A DNA stretch of 18,622 bases, taken from NCBI GenBank assembly GCA_002887195.1, contig PJAB01000972.1:1-18622 (forward strand). The letters are read 5' to 3'. Of the stretch, positions 16,251 to 18,622 are shown piece by piece. The position numbers and the translations under genes were made by a program. Every line of letters begins with the position of its first letter. Within the stretch, counting starts at the first letter, position 1. The DNA comes from Chrysochromulina parva (Eukaryota > Haptophyta > Prymnesiales > Chrysochromulinaceae). The notes under the pieces were generated by a model. It saw only the letters and a list, made by a program, of their open reading frames with translations, had not been told where the DNA came from and ran no database searches.

Positions 16251-16482
16251 TCGGCGTGCGGCGAAAATAATTTCGATGTGAACGTTCGGGTGTCTGTCAC
16301 GCATAAAGATCAGAACCAGCATGCATTACGGTTCGTCGATTCCGGCGTTTACGTGGACGGGGTCGGCGTGCGGCGAAAATCATTTCGATGTGAACGTTCG
16401 GGTGTCTGTGTCATTCATAAAGATCAGAACCAGCATGCATTACGGTTCGTCGATTCCGGCGTTTACGTCATACGTGGACGGG
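16251..16482. repeat. Tandem duplication of about 115 bp
   Basis: Copy 1 is 16251-16362 and copy 2 is 16363-16482. They are nearly identical, differing by a base at the ATAA/ATCA position, a short change around TCACGC/TGTCATTC, and an extra CATACGTG-type insert near the end of copy 2. The array starts 17 bases upstream of the stalked-protein ATG, so it occupies the 5' leader or promoter. Confidence 0.95.
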
Positions 16483-16665
16483 GTTGCGTTGAGGGTTTAT
16501 GCGCGCACCCGCTGCCTCTTCGTCAACGTGCGTGAATGGCGAGGCGGTGTGGTGACCGGACATGCGCGCGCTCTCATACGGATCAACGGACAACGGTCTA
16601 TTAAACCGCTCAAACTCGGGGTCCCCGACGACTCCGGCCTCCGCCCGTAAAAGGTGCAACGCGGG

Positions 16666-16711
16666 GAGTGACCCCGTGAGTGAGTGACCCCGTGAGTGAG
16701 TGTGGTATAAA
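16666..16711 (+). promoter_or_regulatory. 16-bp doublet followed by a TATA-like sequence
   Basis: GAGTGACCCCGTGAGT is repeated exactly at 16666-16681 and 16682-16697, and TATAAA follows at 16706-16711. Read on the plus strand this resembles a core promoter, but no plus-strand gene lies downstream in the window, so it may be fortuitous or drive a noncoding transcript. Confidence 0.3.
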
Positions 16712-16882
16712 GACCCACTCCACGACTGTGACAAATTGTGCGACATGCCGCGATGCCGGAGTCAGACAGTCAAACGTTCATGCACACGCTCGACACTGTA
16801 TAGGAGTCAATCGGTCTCAGAGTTACACGATGCATGCCATGCCACAGGGTATTGTACTGTATCCTGGCTGTGCCGAGCGCCG

Positions 16883-16914
16883 AATCGCATGATGATGTTG
16901 ATGATCATGCGATT
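16883..16914. terminator. Perfect 11-bp stem-loop beyond the second NIPA-like gene
   Basis: AATCGCATGAT (16883-16893) and ATCATGCGATT (16904-16914) are exact complements around a 10-base loop, about 95 bases past the stop codon of the minus-strand transporter. It could mark a 3' processing or pausing site. The role is inferred; only the symmetry is seen. Confidence 0.4.
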
Positions 16915-17007
16915 GTAAAGGCTAAAGGCCTAAAGTGCGTACGCATAGTTGCTCGTGTAGCCGCTGTATAGGCCCGAAGTAGTTGAGGAACCGACTGGCA
17001 TGGGACC

Positions 17008-18324
17008 CTAAGCCCAGAGCCAGCCCGGCCAGCTTGTGAGGGTGTTCTGCTGCTGCCTGGTTTCCTCGATCTGCTTGACGAGATCTTCCCGATCGCGCAG
17101 GTCGTTGACCAACTGGTACCAAGCAAGCCGCAGCCTTCGACGGCGGATGAAATTTTGGAGCTTCAAGACCGCAGCGACCGCCTCTTCCACAGCGACCGCC
17201 TCTTTGCGGGTCAGCGCGGGCGGCGTAGTCAAGCCTGAGCCTACTCGCGCGCCACGCTTGGGGCGCAGCTCCTCGCGCAACCCGACAGCGACGATCATGA
17301 AACCTCCCAGGGTCATGACGCCGCAACCCGCAAGTACGAGCGGCAGCTGCCAATGATTCATGTAGACGACCTCGTGGTAGAATAGCAAGCCACCCCCGAC
17401 GGCACAGATGTTGAGCATCGAGTATTCGATCGGCAGAGCAAGGGTTGTCTGGTAGCGTGCAAAGACGACCTTGAGCCAGTAGCCCGTCGCGATCGCAGCA
17501 GGGATGCCCACGCACAACATCAGGTACAACGGCCAGTCGTTGCATGCCGCCATCCCCTCCTCCTCTCTAAGGCAGCGCAGGATCATCGACGAGTAGCCGC
17601 GCGCGCAAGCGTCCACGAAAGCCTCGTTCATCCCGAGCGAGCCGGGGTAGACGATGACCATGACCAATCGGAGGCGCAACGACGGCCGCCGTATGCCTGA
17701 TCGGAATGCTGCTTTGAAAGGCGAGGAATGGCGGCTGAAGCGAGGATTCGTTGTCGGTTCATTCCGCCTCAATGCATCTGGCGGCGGGTAGGTGCTCTCG
17801 ACGGCCACGATGAAGCCGAGGCAGAGCAAGATGATGCCGATAATCATACCGAGATAGAAGCCGCCGAAGGGCGGACCTCTCTCGAAGAGCGTCCGCATGT
17901 CTGCTGTGGTGAACGAGGTGGGCACTCCGGAGGGCGTGGCAGCAGTGCACATGACCGCGCCGGTGAGCACGAGCGACGAGCCGACGACCTTGGTAGGCGT
18001 GAGTTCCTCTCGGAGCAGCCAACGGCCGAGTACGAGGTTGGTCACGAGCACCACGCCGACAAAGACGGAGCCCAGAACGGTGATTGGCCCCATGTTATAG
18101 CCTACGATTTTCACGACCGACGCGAGGACGAAAAAGACTATTCCTGCAGCCCACGCGTGCGATCGCCGCAGGCGACAGCAGCCGAGTGGCACTTTGTTGT
18201 CCTGATGTCCGGAATCTTCCCTTTCCTGATGGATAAGCGCGTGCCGCTGAATCACCAACGAAAACGAGAGCATCACGCCGGCCAACACTTCGAGTGCGAT
18301 GCCGATGCCGACGATTCCGGACAT
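17008..18324 (-). CDS. NIPA/DUF803-like magnesium transporter with IQ-like C-terminal tail
   Basis: A polytopic membrane protein of 438 residues in a single exon, ATG at 18324. Hydrophobic segments lie near residues 4-25, 57-75, 80-100, 113-129, 156-175, 217-231, 263-284, 295-315 and 327-348. The pairing of GYNMGPITVLGSVFVGVVLV (75-94) with ARYQTTLALPIEYSMLNICA (289-308) fits the two-repeat NIPA fold, whose known members carry Mg2+. The loop at 176-216 is long, basic and cytosolic-looking. After the last membrane segment, residues 388-403 (KLQNFIRRRRLRLAWY) resemble an IQ calmodulin-binding motif, followed by a charged helix (LRDREDLVKQIEETRQQQ). That tail is not part of ordinary NIPA proteins. 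Family placement is by fold pattern and could instead be a neighbouring drug/metabolite transporter group. Confidence 0.75.
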   Translation of the reverse strand: MSGIVGIGIALEVLAGVMLSFSLVIQRHALIHQEREDSGHQDNKVPLGCCRLRRSHAWAAGIVFFVLASVVKIVGYNMGPITVLGSVFVGVVLVTNLVLGRWLLREELTPTKVVGSSLVLTGAVMCTAATPSGVPTSFTTADMRTLFERGPPFGGFYLGMIIGIILLCLGFIVAVESTYPPPDALRRNEPTTNPRFSRHSSPFKAAFRSGIRRPSLRLRLVMVIVYPGSLGMNEAFVDACARGYSSMILRCLREEEGMAACNDWPLYLMLCVGIPAAIATGYWLKVVFARYQTTLALPIEYSMLNICAVGGGLLFYHEVVYMNHWQLPLVLAGCGVMTLGGFMIVAVGLREELRPKRGARVGSGLTTPPALTRKEAVAVEEAVAAVLKLQNFIRRRRLRLAWYQLVNDLRDREDLVKQIEETRQQQNTLTSWPGWLWA

Positions 18325-18510
18325 CGGACATGCGAGGCCTCACGCGTGCCCAAAAAATGGAGGAGCTTTCTCACAATGGCGAGCGCGACGTCCGCTCGCG
18401 GACCGAACCGTAGAAGATACATGTAATTTGGGAACACAGAATTCGTCGCTGCGCAATTTTTGTCCAGTTGGATCAAGGGAGCTCTGCGTTCATTCAAGCG
18501 TCAAGTCAAG
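18325..18510. other. Upstream flank of the second NIPA-like gene
   Basis: This is probably the promoter and 5' leader of the minus-strand transporter. Short frames here are not protein-like and no element is recognised. Confidence 0.4.
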
Positions 18511-18622
18511 TGAAGTCAAGTGAAGTCAAGTGAAGTCAAGTGAAGTCAAGTGAAGTCAAGTGAAGTCAAGTGAAGTCAAGTGAAGTCAAGTGAAGTCAAG
18601 TGAAGTCAAGTGAAGTCAAGTG
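18511..18622. repeat. 10-bp tandem array reaching the window end
   Basis: TGAAGTCAAG is repeated eleven times without error (18511-18620), and the next copy is cut by the edge. Degenerate units start slightly earlier at about 18501. The true length is unknown. Confidence 0.97.

Larger units (their letters stand above)
16235..17007. other. Intergenic gap with a tandem duplication, small repeats and a hairpin
   Basis: This lies between two minus-strand genes. It contains a duplicated segment of about 115 bases (16251-16482), a 16-base doublet followed by TATAAA on the plus strand (16666-16711) and an 11-base hairpin (16883-16914). Plus-strand frames through the duplication are repeats of each other, not a gene. 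Confidence 0.6.

Noticed and set aside
16077..16535. Plus-strand frame with a repeated protein segment
   Set aside because: The repetition comes from the DNA duplication, and the frame runs antisense into the stalked-protein gene.
17728..18426. 232-residue plus-strand frame opposite the second NIPA-like gene
   Set aside because: Charged, His/Arg-rich antisense shadow of a protein with clear membrane segments.
18511..18622. CRISPR array
   Set aside because: The repeats are directly adjacent without spacers, and the setting is eukaryotic.

Overview
The window reads as nuclear DNA of a GC-rich, flagellated, photosynthetic alga. Genes lie on both strands, several are split by short introns (93 to 266 bp), and there are no operons, Shine-Dalgarno sites, tRNAs or rRNAs. 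A LepA/EF4 GTPase carries an N-terminal signal peptide followed by an Ala/Arg-rich stretch, the bipartite presequence expected for a plastid of secondary red origin. Together with a GT47-type glycosyltransferase, a likely ciliary protein and a proline-rich surface protein, this suggests a haptophyte, or less likely a photosynthetic stramenopile. The lineage is an inference; no marker gene is present to settle it.

Layout. Plus strand, left to right: the 3' part of an exostosin/GT47 glycosyltransferase in three exons (open at the left edge, ends 1788); an intergenic stretch holding a sharply AT-rich, protein-like island (about 1925-2098); a two-exon alpha/beta hydrolase (2283-4081); a GNAT acetyltransferase (4449-5285); an 850-base GC-rich spacer with strong hairpins; a NIPA/DUF803-like magnesium transporter with one in-frame 93-base intron (6138-7541); and LepA (7931-9967). 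Minus strand: an unrecognised protein with a conserved-looking C-terminal domain (10276-11127); a ThiD-ThiE fusion of thiamin synthesis (11763-13397); a probable ciliary microtubule-inner protein (14002-14724); a single-pass membrane protein with a Pro-rich stalk and Cys-containing ectodomain (15092-16234); and a second NIPA-like transporter with an IQ-like tail (17008-18324). The window ends inside a 10-base tandem array.

The genes do not form one pathway. They are a typical mixed neighbourhood of an algal nuclear genome: glycan synthesis, lipid or ester hydrolysis, acetylation, Mg2+ transport, plastid translation, vitamin B1 synthesis and motility. No complete new multi-gene system is evident. 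The most unusual items are the AT-rich foreign-looking island, the two introns that share a GTGCGC donor and carry minisatellites, the retainable in-frame intron, the minisatellite-encoded Gly/Ser/Glu insert inside ThiD, the stalked ectodomain protein with a duplicated upstream region, and a palindrome-plus-direct-repeat element in a promoter-like gap.
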